Part shown: positions 8,647 to 15,531 of the stretch, in pieces
Position numbering within the stretch: position 1 is the first letter of the stretch
Layout: each line of letters opens with the position of its first letter
DNA from: Methylophilales bacterium MBRSF5
GTDB lineage: Bacteria; Pseudomonadota; Gammaproteobacteria; Burkholderiales; Methylophilaceae
Direction of reading: 5' to 3'
Length of the DNA stretch: 64,000 nt
Assembly (NCBI GenBank): GCA_001044335.1
Contig: CP011001.1
Coordinates: 496,001 to 560,000 of the forward strand
Made by a program: the position numbers and the translations under genes
Notes under the pieces: generated by a model
What the model was told of the DNA's origin: nothing
Seen by the model: only the letters and a program-made list of their open reading frames with translations
Database searches by the model: none

Positions 8647-9294
8647 ATGAGATATCTACCTCTCATTCTATTTAGCATATTTTCAATTGAAATATATGCA
8701 GCGCCTATGAGCTATAAAGGCTCGGTTACTTCAATGAGCGATATCGGAAAACGATATACATCTTTGGAGAGTAGTTATGCTTACGATGTTAAAAACTCAA
8801 TTGGCGTGAAGCTTTTTCATATGGACAATAACAGTCGCATTAGAGATGCGTTTGAAATTAACCATATACATCGCTTATACCGCAAGAACGCGAAGCAGTC
8901 ACAAATGAACATTTGGTTGTTTGGCGGGGTTGGTTATATGGAGGGCTCTAATGAAAAGCTCAATGGCGATAATCATTTTGGTACTGCGTATGTAAGTCCA
9001 GGTATTCAATGGGATTACGAAACCAAGAGGGTGTACGCGCTAGCAAGTCATCAGCTGATACGAGGAGAGTCTGTTAATCACGACACAACTAAACTTAAAG
9101 CTGGGTTTTCATTTTACGAAACAGGATTTAATGAGACGCAGCCCTGGTTTATATTGGAAGCGTCAAATATTAACGGCATAACCCCAAAGGTTGAAATAAC
9201 ACCAACGATTCGTTTAATCAATAAAGCGTTTTATTTAGAGGCTGGAGTGTCCAATATGGGCAACCCAAAAGTTCATCTAATGTACACATTTTAA
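8647..9294 (+). CDS. Predicted outer-membrane beta-barrel protein
   Basis: 215 residues with a signal peptide (MRYLPLILFSIFSIEIYAAP). After it come alternating short strands rich in Tyr, Trp and Phe (SLESSYAYDVKNSIGVKLF, NIWLFGGVGYMEG) and a terminal aromatic residue (KVHLMYTF), the typical C-terminal signature of outer-membrane barrels. AGGAG precedes the start. It is the second gene of the metal operon, so it may move or sense a metal across the outer membrane. The specific role is inferred. Confidence 0.6.
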   Translation: MRYLPLILFSIFSIEIYAAPMSYKGSVTSMSDIGKRYTSLESSYAYDVKNSIGVKLFHMDNNSRIRDAFEINHIHRLYRKNAKQSQMNIWLFGGVGYMEGSNEKLNGDNHFGTAYVSPGIQWDYETKRVYALASHQLIRGESVNHDTTKLKAGFSFYETGFNETQPWFILEASNINGITPKVEITPTIRLINKAFYLEAGVSNMGNPKVHLMYTF

Positions 9295-9311
9295 ATTTTA
9301 AGGAAATTATT

Positions 9312-9623
9312 ATGAAAAAATTATTTTTATCATTGCTACTCATCAGCAGCAGTCTATTTGCATCAACTCAAAAGATAGAAGTGAATGGAATGGTATGTGC
9401 ATTTTGTGCACAGGGTATTGAAAAAAGCTTATCTAAATTCGAAACCACAAAAGATGTGTATGTAAATTTAGATGAGGGTTTTGTGATTTTAGAAAACAAA
9501 GCTGAAGCAGTCAGTGAAGACAAAATTAGAACGATTATCACTGACTCTGGATATGATGTAACTAAAATATCTTTAATCAATGAAACTGCTGATGAGGTAA
9601 GGAAAAAATATGAAAACAAATGA
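9312..9623 (+). CDS. Periplasmic MerP-like heavy-metal-binding protein
   Basis: 103 residues: signal peptide (FLSLLLISSSLFAS) then one HMA domain with metal motif NGMVCAFCAQGIEKSLSKF (CxxC). The fold predicts delivery of a soft metal ion to a membrane partner, as MerP does for MerT. It overlaps the following MerT-like gene by 14 bases, supporting a MerP-MerT-like pair. No merA or merR lies in this module, so the metal need not be mercury. Confidence 0.82.
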   Translation: MKKLFLSLLLISSSLFASTQKIEVNGMVCAFCAQGIEKSLSKFETTKDVYVNLDEGFVILENKAEAVSEDKIRTIITDSGYDVTKISLINETADEVRKKYENK

Positions 9624-10005
9624 TGAATTAAATGAGCTGGATAAGATTAAAAATATATCCATTCTGTCATTATTTACCAGCACAGGCACAATTTTATGTT
9701 GTGCCTTGCCCGCATTACTGGTGACTATTGGAGCGGGTGCTGCACTCAGTTCTGTGATTTCAGTGTTCCCGCAAATTGTTTGGGTGTCAAAGTACAAGGT
9801 TTATATCTTCACGGCAGCATTTATTCTAATAGTGCTTTCTGGGTATCTGCAGTGGTATGCAAGAAAGTTACCCTGTCCTAGTGATAAATTATTAGCTGCT
9901 AAATGTATGAGTGCCAGAAGGGTGTCTTTGGTGATTTACTTTGTATCGGTGGGGATATTGCTAATTGGATTTACTTTTGCGTTTGTAATCCCATATTTTT
10001 TATAG
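9610..10005 (+). CDS. MerT-like inner-membrane metal transporter
   Basis: 131 residues with about three membrane helices. The first helix carries a vicinal Cys pair (ILCCALPALLVTIGAGA), the hallmark of MerT-type transporters, and a second Cys set lies in the loop (KLPCPSD...AAKCM). It presumably accepts metal from the upstream MerP-like protein. It is the last gene of the four-gene operon and is followed 32 bases later by a strong terminator. Confidence 0.75.
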   Translation: MKTNDELNELDKIKNISILSLFTSTGTILCCALPALLVTIGAGAALSSVISVFPQIVWVSKYKVYIFTAAFILIVLSGYLQWYARKLPCPSDKLLAAKCMSARRVSLVIYFVSVGILLIGFTFAFVIPYFL

Positions 10006-10357
10006 ATATATTTAAGATTCATAACAAGCTTAATTAAACCACCTTCGGGTGGTTTTTTATACCCAACCACTACTTACGATTACCTGCAAAAATTTGTTTA
10101 GGGTATCCAAATATAAGGGGGTAGGGGTGGGGGATAACATACCCTTACAGACACTAAAATAATGCGTGTATGGTGCTTATGCAACGCCATGTCAATATGT
10201 TTTGTATACATTTAATCGTATTTCCTTTCCAATCGTCCCAATAATCTTTCTTTATCTCTAGGTTGTAGTAGTGTGTATTAAAAATAAGAATTTCTGTCGC
10301 TCGATTAAAATATTCTTTGCTATATAGTGTTTATGTGATGTGTTAAAATCGATAAAT
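10006..10357. other. 352-bp gene-free stretch with terminator and G-rich repeat
   Basis: It holds the terminator at 10038-10058 and a G-rich stretch at 10087-10136. That stretch loosely resembles module direct repeat 1 (shared CAAAAATTTG, then GGGG runs ending GGATA). Beyond that I see no supported gene; the short reading frames on both strands lack start signals. Confidence 0.5.
10038..10058 (+). terminator. Rho-independent terminator after the metal operon
   Basis: Stem ACCACC / GGTGGT with a TTCG tetraloop, followed directly by a T-run. The identical stem-loop-tail is used at 52966-52986 in the core chromosome. Confidence 0.9.
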
Positions 10358-10735
10358 ATGAAAGACCAGTTTAAAGATTCCATCATGTATGCTGAAAAGT
10401 TGTTATTGATTGTTGTTGCAATTGCAACTTGTTGTGCAGCAATTATTGAAATAAAAAGCATGATTTTGGAAATGCATGTCACGCTTGCTGACTTGTTATT
10501 ACTCTTTATCTATTCAGAAATTCTAGGAATGGTTGCCGTGTTTTGTAAAAGTCAAAGAATTCCAATATCTATTCCGATGTTTATTGCTATCACAGCGCTA
10601 TGCCGACTCATAATCCTAAAAGGCGATGGTTCAGACCCAACCAATATTCTTATTGAGGCAGGTGCAATTTTATTGATTGCTTTAGCAATTTTAATAATAA
10701 ATTATCGCCCCACCAATAAACTTCTTGATGAATGA
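10358..10735 (+). CDS. PsiE-family membrane protein
   Basis: 125 residues from ATG 10358 (an in-frame GTG lies six codons upstream). Four hydrophobic segments are visible: LLLIVVAIATCCAAIIEI, LADLLLLFIYSEILGMVAVF, IPMFIAITALCRLII and EAGAILLIALAILII. The pattern LLxLFxxSEILxM and the length match the phosphate-starvation-inducible PsiE family, whose role is poorly known. It is the last plus-strand gene of the module that ends at the direct repeat at 10794. Confidence 0.65.
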   Translation: MKDQFKDSIMYAEKLLLIVVAIATCCAAIIEIKSMILEMHVTLADLLLLFIYSEILGMVAVFCKSQRIPISIPMFIAITALCRLIILKGDGSDPTNILIEAGAILLIALAILIINYRPTNKLLDE

Positions 10736-10793
10736 TTTTTTGTATTTTAAATTTAACCAAATTTTCACACCTCCAAGAATCAAACAAAACTTT

Positions 10794-10847
10794 CCAAAAA
10801 TTTGAGTGTGACACCTAGATAATATCCCATATGGGTGGGGGGAGATA
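10794..10847. repeat. Module direct repeat 1, right copy
   Basis: 54 bases matching 8164-8216 with four substitutions and one extra G, same orientation. The palindrome CCCATATGGG is at 10826-10835. This copy lies between two converging genes, so it is unlikely to be a promoter. Confidence 0.8.
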
Positions 10848-10883
10848 TAGTGCCTTTTAGCAGAACGCATATGTTTTACATTC

Positions 10884-11396
10884 CTATGAATCATCTTGGA
10901 CAATCTTATTACCATCGGCATCTCTAGGTTGCGGTTCAATGAACTCAATAGTCGTGCCTTCCCAACCTTCTGCGTCCATCTGTTTTGCCTGTTCAGGTGT
11001 TACTCTCAAGGTCTTATATTCCTCATCTGTTACAGGTCTTCTGCCACCATCAGGTGTAGGTATTAAGTCCACATAATCTCTTCCATCAGAATCAGGTATG
11101 CCAGTAATAACTCTCAATGGTCTATTTACATTATGATTAATATTCCCATCAAGCGTATTCCCTTGAACAACCTTTCCATCAATCCTATCTAGAATGATTT
11201 CTGTAGCACGAAGGTCACCTTCTTCTGCTTTCTGAACTAATGATTCAACAACCTTAAGTGCCTTCTCATAGTCATTAGCACTAACCACCTCATTAATCAT
11301 GTGCTTGAACAGTTTGTTCTTCTCACGATTCTTACGACTAGAATGATTGTTACCTAGATTTGCCTTACTTAATGCTTCCTTATGCTTATCGTCCAT
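10884..11396 (-). CDS. DUF5681-like / small-terminase-like protein
   Basis: 170 residues. The N-terminal half reads NLGNNHSSRKNREKNKLFKH, then KALKVVESLVQKAEEGDLRA and TEIILDRIDGK. This is the pattern of DUF5681-type proteins, often found with phage packaging genes. The C-terminal half is acidic and Pro-rich with no motif I recognise. It overlaps the upstream 49-residue gene by 11 bases, so both belong to the minus-strand backbone operon that starts with rep. A packaging role is inferred from the family and the satellite-like context. Confidence 0.5.
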   Translation of the reverse strand: MDDKHKEALSKANLGNNHSSRKNREKNKLFKHMINEVVSANDYEKALKVVESLVQKAEEGDLRATEIILDRIDGKVVQGNTLDGNINHNVNRPLRVITGIPDSDGRDYVDLIPTPDGGRRPVTDEEYKTLRVTPEQAKQMDAEGWEGTTIEFIEPQPRDADGNKIVQDDS

Positions 11397-11535
11397 CTTT
11401 GTTTTCCTTATTAATCAGTTCATCAAAAATGCTTACAATCTTGTCGTTACTCTCATCAAGAAGACCAGTTGGTTTCTCTTTCTTCTTCTCATCAAGTAAT
11501 GACTTTAGGGTCTTATCAATGTCATAGTTCGCCAT
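11386..11535 (-). CDS. 49-residue backbone protein interrupted from its operon by the czc module
   Basis: The ATG is at 11535 (MANYDIDKTLKSLLDEKKK) and the TAA at 11388-11386. The product is small, charged and without a known motif. Its start region is repeated at 20729-20762, where it overlaps the stop of the 110-residue gene. Before insertion of the czc module the two genes would therefore have overlapped directly (ATGGCGAACTATGA). It overlaps the next gene by 11 bases. Confidence 0.6.
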   Translation of the reverse strand: MANYDIDKTLKSLLDEKKKEKPTGLLDESNDKIVSIFDELINKENKDGR

Positions 11536-11546
11536 TCTTTTTTGCC
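11513..11546. repeat. Module direct repeat 2, left copy (34 bp, perfect)
   Basis: All 34 bases are identical to 20729-20762, in the same orientation. The repeat contains the start codon region of the 49-residue gene and the stop of the 110-residue gene. The GC-rich czc module lies exactly between the copies. Confidence 0.93.
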
Positions 11547-11563
11547 AGCTCGCCAATCTTCAT
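11540..11563 (-). pseudogene. First eight codons of a second merR, cut at the module junction
   Basis: On the minus strand, ATG at 11563 opens MKIGELAK, the exact N-terminus of MerR regulators and of the intact merR at 20312. It then runs into direct repeat 2 and stops after KNGEL at 11522. The DNA differs from the intact merR start at several third positions, so it is a different gene. The junction lies in GGCAAA, present in both merR and the backbone gene. It is divergent from the CDF gene across a MerR operator, the usual layout. Confidence 0.75.
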
Positions 11564-11580
11564 TTATTTAATCTCTGTGC

Positions 11581-11611
11581 TTGACTCTATAGTGACTATA
11601 GAGTTTAAACT
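11581..11611 (+). promoter_or_regulatory. MerR-type promoter/operator of the CDF gene
   Basis: -35 TTGACT (11581-11586) and -10 TAAACT (11606-11611) are separated by 19 bases, the long spacer typical of MerR-activated promoters. The spacer region holds a perfect 21-bp inverted repeat at 11584-11604 (ACTCTATAGT, G, ACTATAGAGT), close to known CadR/PbrR/ZntR operators. It should be activated by the metal-bound MerR protein encoded at 20312-20743. Confidence 0.88.
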
Positions 11612-11640
11612 GCACAAACTGGATAGAACAAGGGTTTTTT

Positions 11641-12540
11641 ATGACAACCACATGCGGTGGCAATTGCCAAAGTGACGCGACGCAGAATACTCCCCAGACT
11701 GCCGAGGTACATGATGCTTCTCATGGCGGCTTTGTTAGTGAGTACCATGTACCCAAGATGGACTGTCCTTCAGAGGAAGGCATGATCCGTATGGCATTGG
11801 ACAGTGTGGAACCTAAAGTTACATTGGAATTCGATACTCCCAAGCGCAAGGTGCGTGTCTACCATGGTGATAACGCTGACCTTATTGAAAAAAGAATGCA
11901 ATCAGTCGGTCTGGGCGCGAGGCTTGAAAGCACAACGCCCGTCGCCAGCGAGTCCATCGTCCGTGCAAAGGCGTCCGCAAAGCAGGAGGCAGAAAGAGAA
12001 GCTGGTATTCTCAAGTGGCTACTGGCAATCAATGGCATCATGTTTGTCATTGAAATCACTGTCGGCTGGTGGGCGCAATCCACTGGTTTGATTGCGGACT
12101 CCCTGGATATGTTCGCTGATGCCGCCGTCTACGGCGTGGCGCTGTATGCCGTAGGGCACAGTGTGCGGATGAAGTTGCGTGCAGCCCATTTTTCCGGTTG
12201 GCTTCAGATCATTCTCGCCTTGGGCGCTTTGGGCGAGGTGGTAAGGCGATTGGTATTGGGTAGTGAACCGGTTTCCACTTTGATGATGAGCTTCGGGCTT
12301 GTTGCCTTGGCGGCCAATGTGACCTGTCTGCTGTTGATTGCCAAAAGCCGGGATAGCGGCGCCCATATGAAAGCCAGCTGGATTTTCTCCGCCAATGACG
12401 TGATTGCCAATCTAGGGGTGATCCTTGCCGGTGGATTGGTGGCCTGGACGGGCTCACGTTATCCAGACTTGGTGATTGGCCTTATCATCGGTTTGATTGT
12501 GTTGAATGGCGCGCGCCGCATCTTGCAACTTAAGTCCTGA
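11641..12540 (+). CDS. Cation diffusion facilitator with N-terminal metal-binding domain
   Basis: 299 residues. A short Cys-containing N-tail (TTTCGGNC) is followed by an HMA-like domain around residues 30-95 (YHVPKMDCPSEEGMIR). Then come the CDF membrane part, LIADSLDMFADAAVYGVALY and the second metal-site helix SWIFSANDVIANLGVIL. CDF proteins export divalent metals from the cytoplasm with proton exchange. It is preceded by a MerR-type promoter, so Cd/Zn/Pb is likely. GC-rich codons mark it as foreign to the host. Confidence 0.8.
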   Translation: MTTTCGGNCQSDATQNTPQTAEVHDASHGGFVSEYHVPKMDCPSEEGMIRMALDSVEPKVTLEFDTPKRKVRVYHGDNADLIEKRMQSVGLGARLESTTPVASESIVRAKASAKQEAEREAGILKWLLAINGIMFVIEITVGWWAQSTGLIADSLDMFADAAVYGVALYAVGHSVRMKLRAAHFSGWLQIILALGALGEVVRRLVLGSEPVSTLMMSFGLVALAANVTCLLLIAKSRDSGAHMKASWIFSANDVIANLGVILAGGLVAWTGSRYPDLVIGLIIGLIVLNGARRILQLKS

Positions 12541-12734
12541 GACACCGGGCACAATATGAACAACAAGCAATCGTCTTTTTTTGATAACTCGCCAATAAAA
12601 ATCCTCGACCTGGCTCGCTTTGATAAGCGGATAACAGGTAAACGAAAGGCGCTGGGACAATCGGGGATTGAATCCGTAATCAAGGGTGGACTGCTTCGCA
12701 GTTTATTCCATTTCATTGGGGTTATGTTCGGTTT

Positions 12735-13091
12735 ATGAGTCGAAAAGCACTGTCTTATCTGCTGTTACTCTTGATTGCACTGCAATCAGTGACAGCTATG
12801 GCTGACGTGCATCCCATTAATTATTCGGATACAGCCCCTTATTCCTCTGATTTCATCGATGGCTCATCATCGGGAGTACTGGATAGCTCGACCGCTACTG
12901 ATCCCACTGATCAGAATATGTCCACTGACTGCCTGTTTCATTGCCATCACCATGGCTGCCATTGCCATGTCTATTTATCCGGTAACCTGACTCACCCAAA
13001 CTTTTTGCATAAACATTCGTTGCATAACGACTCTCAAGCCCTCATTCCCGAGGCCCCATCCTCGTCGCTGTATCGCCCTCCAATCGCCTGA
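12735..13091 (+). CDS. Secreted His/Cys-rich protein preceding czcC
   Basis: 118 residues with a signal peptide (ALSYLLLLLIALQSVTAMA). The centre holds a dense metal-ligand cluster (CLFHCHHHGCHCHVYL). The position directly ahead of czcC and the small size recall CzcI-type periplasmic proteins of metal-efflux operons. The sequence itself was not matched to a named family. It probably buffers or senses Zn/Co/Cd in the periplasm. The 194 bp between it and the CDF gene hold no convincing gene. Confidence 0.6.
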   Translation: MSRKALSYLLLLLIALQSVTAMADVHPINYSDTAPYSSDFIDGSSSGVLDSSTATDPTDQNMSTDCLFHCHHHGCHCHVYLSGNLTHPNFLHKHSLHNDSQALIPEAPSSSLYRPPIA

Positions 13092-13172
13092 TTTTAACGA
13101 TTATGTTTTTTCTGTGTTACCGTTATCGTTGCAACGCGCGGTTTGAATTATCTTAAATAAAGGATCTACCAT

Positions 13173-14522
13173 ATGCTATCAATACTATCAATACGTACTG
13201 CGCCGGGTTCTGGCGCTTTGGGGCGGAGGAATATCAAAAGCCGATGTATTCTGTTCAGTTTATTATTTTTCATTTCTTCGTCGGGGCTTAGCGCCGAGCC
13301 TGGGGACTCAACGATCACGCTGACCAATGCGGTGCAGCGCTCCCTGTCACAAAACCCGTCTTTGAAAGTTTTTCCCTACCGCTACGCAGCCCTTCAAGGG
13401 CAGGCCGAAACAGCCGGGTTAAGACCGGCGTATGAGATGGGATTTGACGCTGAAAATGTCGGGGGCACTGGGGACTTCAGCGGCGCAGGTGGTGCTAAAC
13501 TCACCATTGCGCTGTCTTCGGTCATCGAAATGGGGGATAAGCGCGCGGCACGGCAAGGCGTAATCTCCCACAGTCGGTCGGTGCTCAATGCCAGCCGACA
13601 GGTGGAATCCTTGGCCTTATTGGGCGAAGTCACCCGCCGTTACGTCGATGTGCTAGCGGCACAGGAGCAGGTCACCATGGCTGGCGAGGCCGTCCAGTTG
13701 GCGAGCGAGAGCTTACGCATTGTGAAAAAGCGGGCTACGGCGGGAGCGACACCCGAGGCGGAAGTCAAACGGGCACAGGTCGCTGCCGAGCAAGCGAAGC
13801 TCGCTTTGCTTTCGGAGCAGCAACGGCTTGCTTATTTGAAAGTGTCGTTGTCTGCCCTGTGGGGGGTAACCTCACCGGACTTTGACAAAGTGGAAGGTGA
13901 TCTATTCCAGTTTGGCGAGGACGTGGCATTCGACCTGTTGTACGCCAAAGTTGAAAAAAATCCTGCGATAGAAGTATTCGCAGCAGAGTCCCGCCTCAAA
14001 GAAGCAGAAATACGCCTTGCTCAAACCCAATCCAGTGCCGATATCAGTTGGTTGGTGGGGGTTCGTCGCTTGCAGGAAACCGATGACACCGCGTTGGTAG
14101 CGGGTTTCAGCATGCCGTTGTTTTCCGGCAAGCGAAATGTCGGCGCCGTTTCGACCGCGTTGGCCGAAAAAAATCAGGTGTTGGCAGAGCGCGATGTAAT
14201 GCTGCTGGATCTACACACGCAACTGTTCCGGGCTTTTCACAACCGCAAACAAGCCATTGTCGCGGTAGAGGCACTGCGCACCGCCATCATTCCCGCCCTT
14301 GAGCAGGCCCTGGTAGAAACTCAGGCGGCCTATCAACGCGGTCGCTACGGGTATCTCGACTATGTCAGCGCGCGGCAGGAATTATTGAGCGCCAGGCGCA
14401 CCCAGATCGAAGCGGCCGCAGCCGCCTTAACCTATGGTGCAGAAATTGAGCAGCTAACAGCAGAGCCCTTGGCCTTGACACAGTATGGCGAAGACAACAC
14501 ATTTTCAGGAACCCCACAATGA
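13173..14522 (+). CDS. czcC: Outer-membrane factor of a heavy-metal RND efflux system (CzcC-like)
   Basis: 449 residues of the TolC/CzcC family. A signal-like hydrophobic segment (CILFSLLFFISSSGLSAEP) is preceded by about 30 extra residues, so the true start may be further in. The body has the paired helical repeats of outer-membrane factors (LLGEVTRRYVDVLAAQEQV; AYQRGRYGYLDYVSARQELL). It forms the exit duct for CzcBA. Its end overlaps czcB by 4 bases (ATGA). Confidence 0.87.
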   Translation: MLSILSIRTAPGSGALGRRNIKSRCILFSLLFFISSSGLSAEPGDSTITLTNAVQRSLSQNPSLKVFPYRYAALQGQAETAGLRPAYEMGFDAENVGGTGDFSGAGGAKLTIALSSVIEMGDKRAARQGVISHSRSVLNASRQVESLALLGEVTRRYVDVLAAQEQVTMAGEAVQLASESLRIVKKRATAGATPEAEVKRAQVAAEQAKLALLSEQQRLAYLKVSLSALWGVTSPDFDKVEGDLFQFGEDVAFDLLYAKVEKNPAIEVFAAESRLKEAEIRLAQTQSSADISWLVGVRRLQETDDTALVAGFSMPLFSGKRNVGAVSTALAEKNQVLAERDVMLLDLHTQLFRAFHNRKQAIVAVEALRTAIIPALEQALVETQAAYQRGRYGYLDYVSARQELLSARRTQIEAAAAALTYGAEIEQLTAEPLALTQYGEDNTFSGTPQ

Positions 14523-15460
14523 AATCAAATACCCAGTTAAAAAAATCATTTATCCGTCTAATTACGTGTTGCTTTGCGATCACCCTGTTGTCTGGACAAA
14601 CTTTCGCCGAGACGGGTCACGGAGAAGAGGAAGAGCACGGTGAAGAAGGCCACGTCGAGCTGACCCAGGAGCAGATAAAACATGCCGGCATTACGCTGGC
14701 AACCGTTACCTCGGGCACCATCCGCGATGTTTTGCCAGTATATGGCGTCGTCGCCACCAACGCAGAGCGTGTACAGTCGGTAACGGCACGCTTCGACGGC
14801 GTTATTCGGGAAGTTAAAAAAAGTGTTGGTGATCCGGTTCGCAAAGGCGAACCCCTGGTGACTGTGGAAGCGAATGAAAGTCTGAAAACCTATTCGATAG
14901 TATCCGCACTCAATGGTGCCGTTACCCAGCGGAATGCAAACGCTGGCGAGCACACTACGGATATCCCGTTGTTGGTAGTACAGGATTTCTCAACGGTTTG
15001 GGTGGAGCTGTCGGTTTTTCCCAAGGATGTTGCTCAGGTTGAATTAGGCCAGCGGGTTCGCATTCTCAGTCTCGATTCGACCCATATCGCAGAGGGAAAA
15101 ATCATCTATATTGCGCCGCTTGGCCAAACTGGTAATCAGGCCATTATGGCGCGCGCTTTGATCGACAACCCGAATGGCATTTGGAAACCCGGTCTCTTTG
15201 TCAACGCGCAAATCACCCGCGCCGAAATAGCCGCTCCAATGGTGATCCGCAACGAAGCCTTGCAAATCGTCGAGGATAACCCTGTCGTTTTTGTTAGGGG
15301 TGAGGAAGGTTTTGAAGCACGTACAGTGACTTTGGGGCGAACCGACGGTGAGCTAACCGAAGTGGTGGCAGGTCTGTCCGCAGATGAAGTGTATGTCAGC
15401 AAAAACAGTTTTATTTTGAAAGCGGAATTGGGTAAAGGGGAGGTTGGCGATGATCATTAA
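14519..15460 (+). CDS. czcB: Periplasmic adaptor of the heavy-metal RND efflux system (CzcB-like)
   Basis: 313 residues: signal peptide (LITCCFAITLLSGQTFAE), an acidic/His patch (GHGEEEEHGEEGHVE) that can bind metal, then the barrel-sandwich and beta-barrel regions of membrane fusion proteins (VGDPVRKGEPLVTVEAN; GAVTQRNANAGEHTT). It bridges CzcA to CzcC. It is shorter than long CzcB forms (about 400-500), lacking a large C-terminal domain. It overlaps czcC by 4 bases. Confidence 0.88.
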   Translation: MKSNTQLKKSFIRLITCCFAITLLSGQTFAETGHGEEEEHGEEGHVELTQEQIKHAGITLATVTSGTIRDVLPVYGVVATNAERVQSVTARFDGVIREVKKSVGDPVRKGEPLVTVEANESLKTYSIVSALNGAVTQRNANAGEHTTDIPLLVVQDFSTVWVELSVFPKDVAQVELGQRVRILSLDSTHIAEGKIIYIAPLGQTGNQAIMARALIDNPNGIWKPGLFVNAQITRAEIAAPMVIRNEALQIVEDNPVVFVRGEEGFEARTVTLGRTDGELTEVVAGLSADEVYVSKNSFILKAELGKGEVGDDH

Positions 15461-15531
15461 TAGCTCCCTGAAAGACATTCTGGATTCCATCGGCCGGAGC
15501 AGCATTCTATCGCCGCTCAACGAAGGAGTGT

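Noticed and set aside
8284-10005. A mercury resistance operon
   Set aside because: MerP/MerT-like proteins are present, but there is no merA, merR or typical mer promoter, so the metal is left open.
10258-10482. 74-residue minus-strand ORF
   Set aside because: It overlaps the start of the psiE-like gene, which has clear membrane segments and a better start.
12556-12738. 60-residue ORF between the CDF gene and the His-rich protein
   Set aside because: No ribosome site, signal peptide or family pattern; short frames are common by chance in this GC-rich module.
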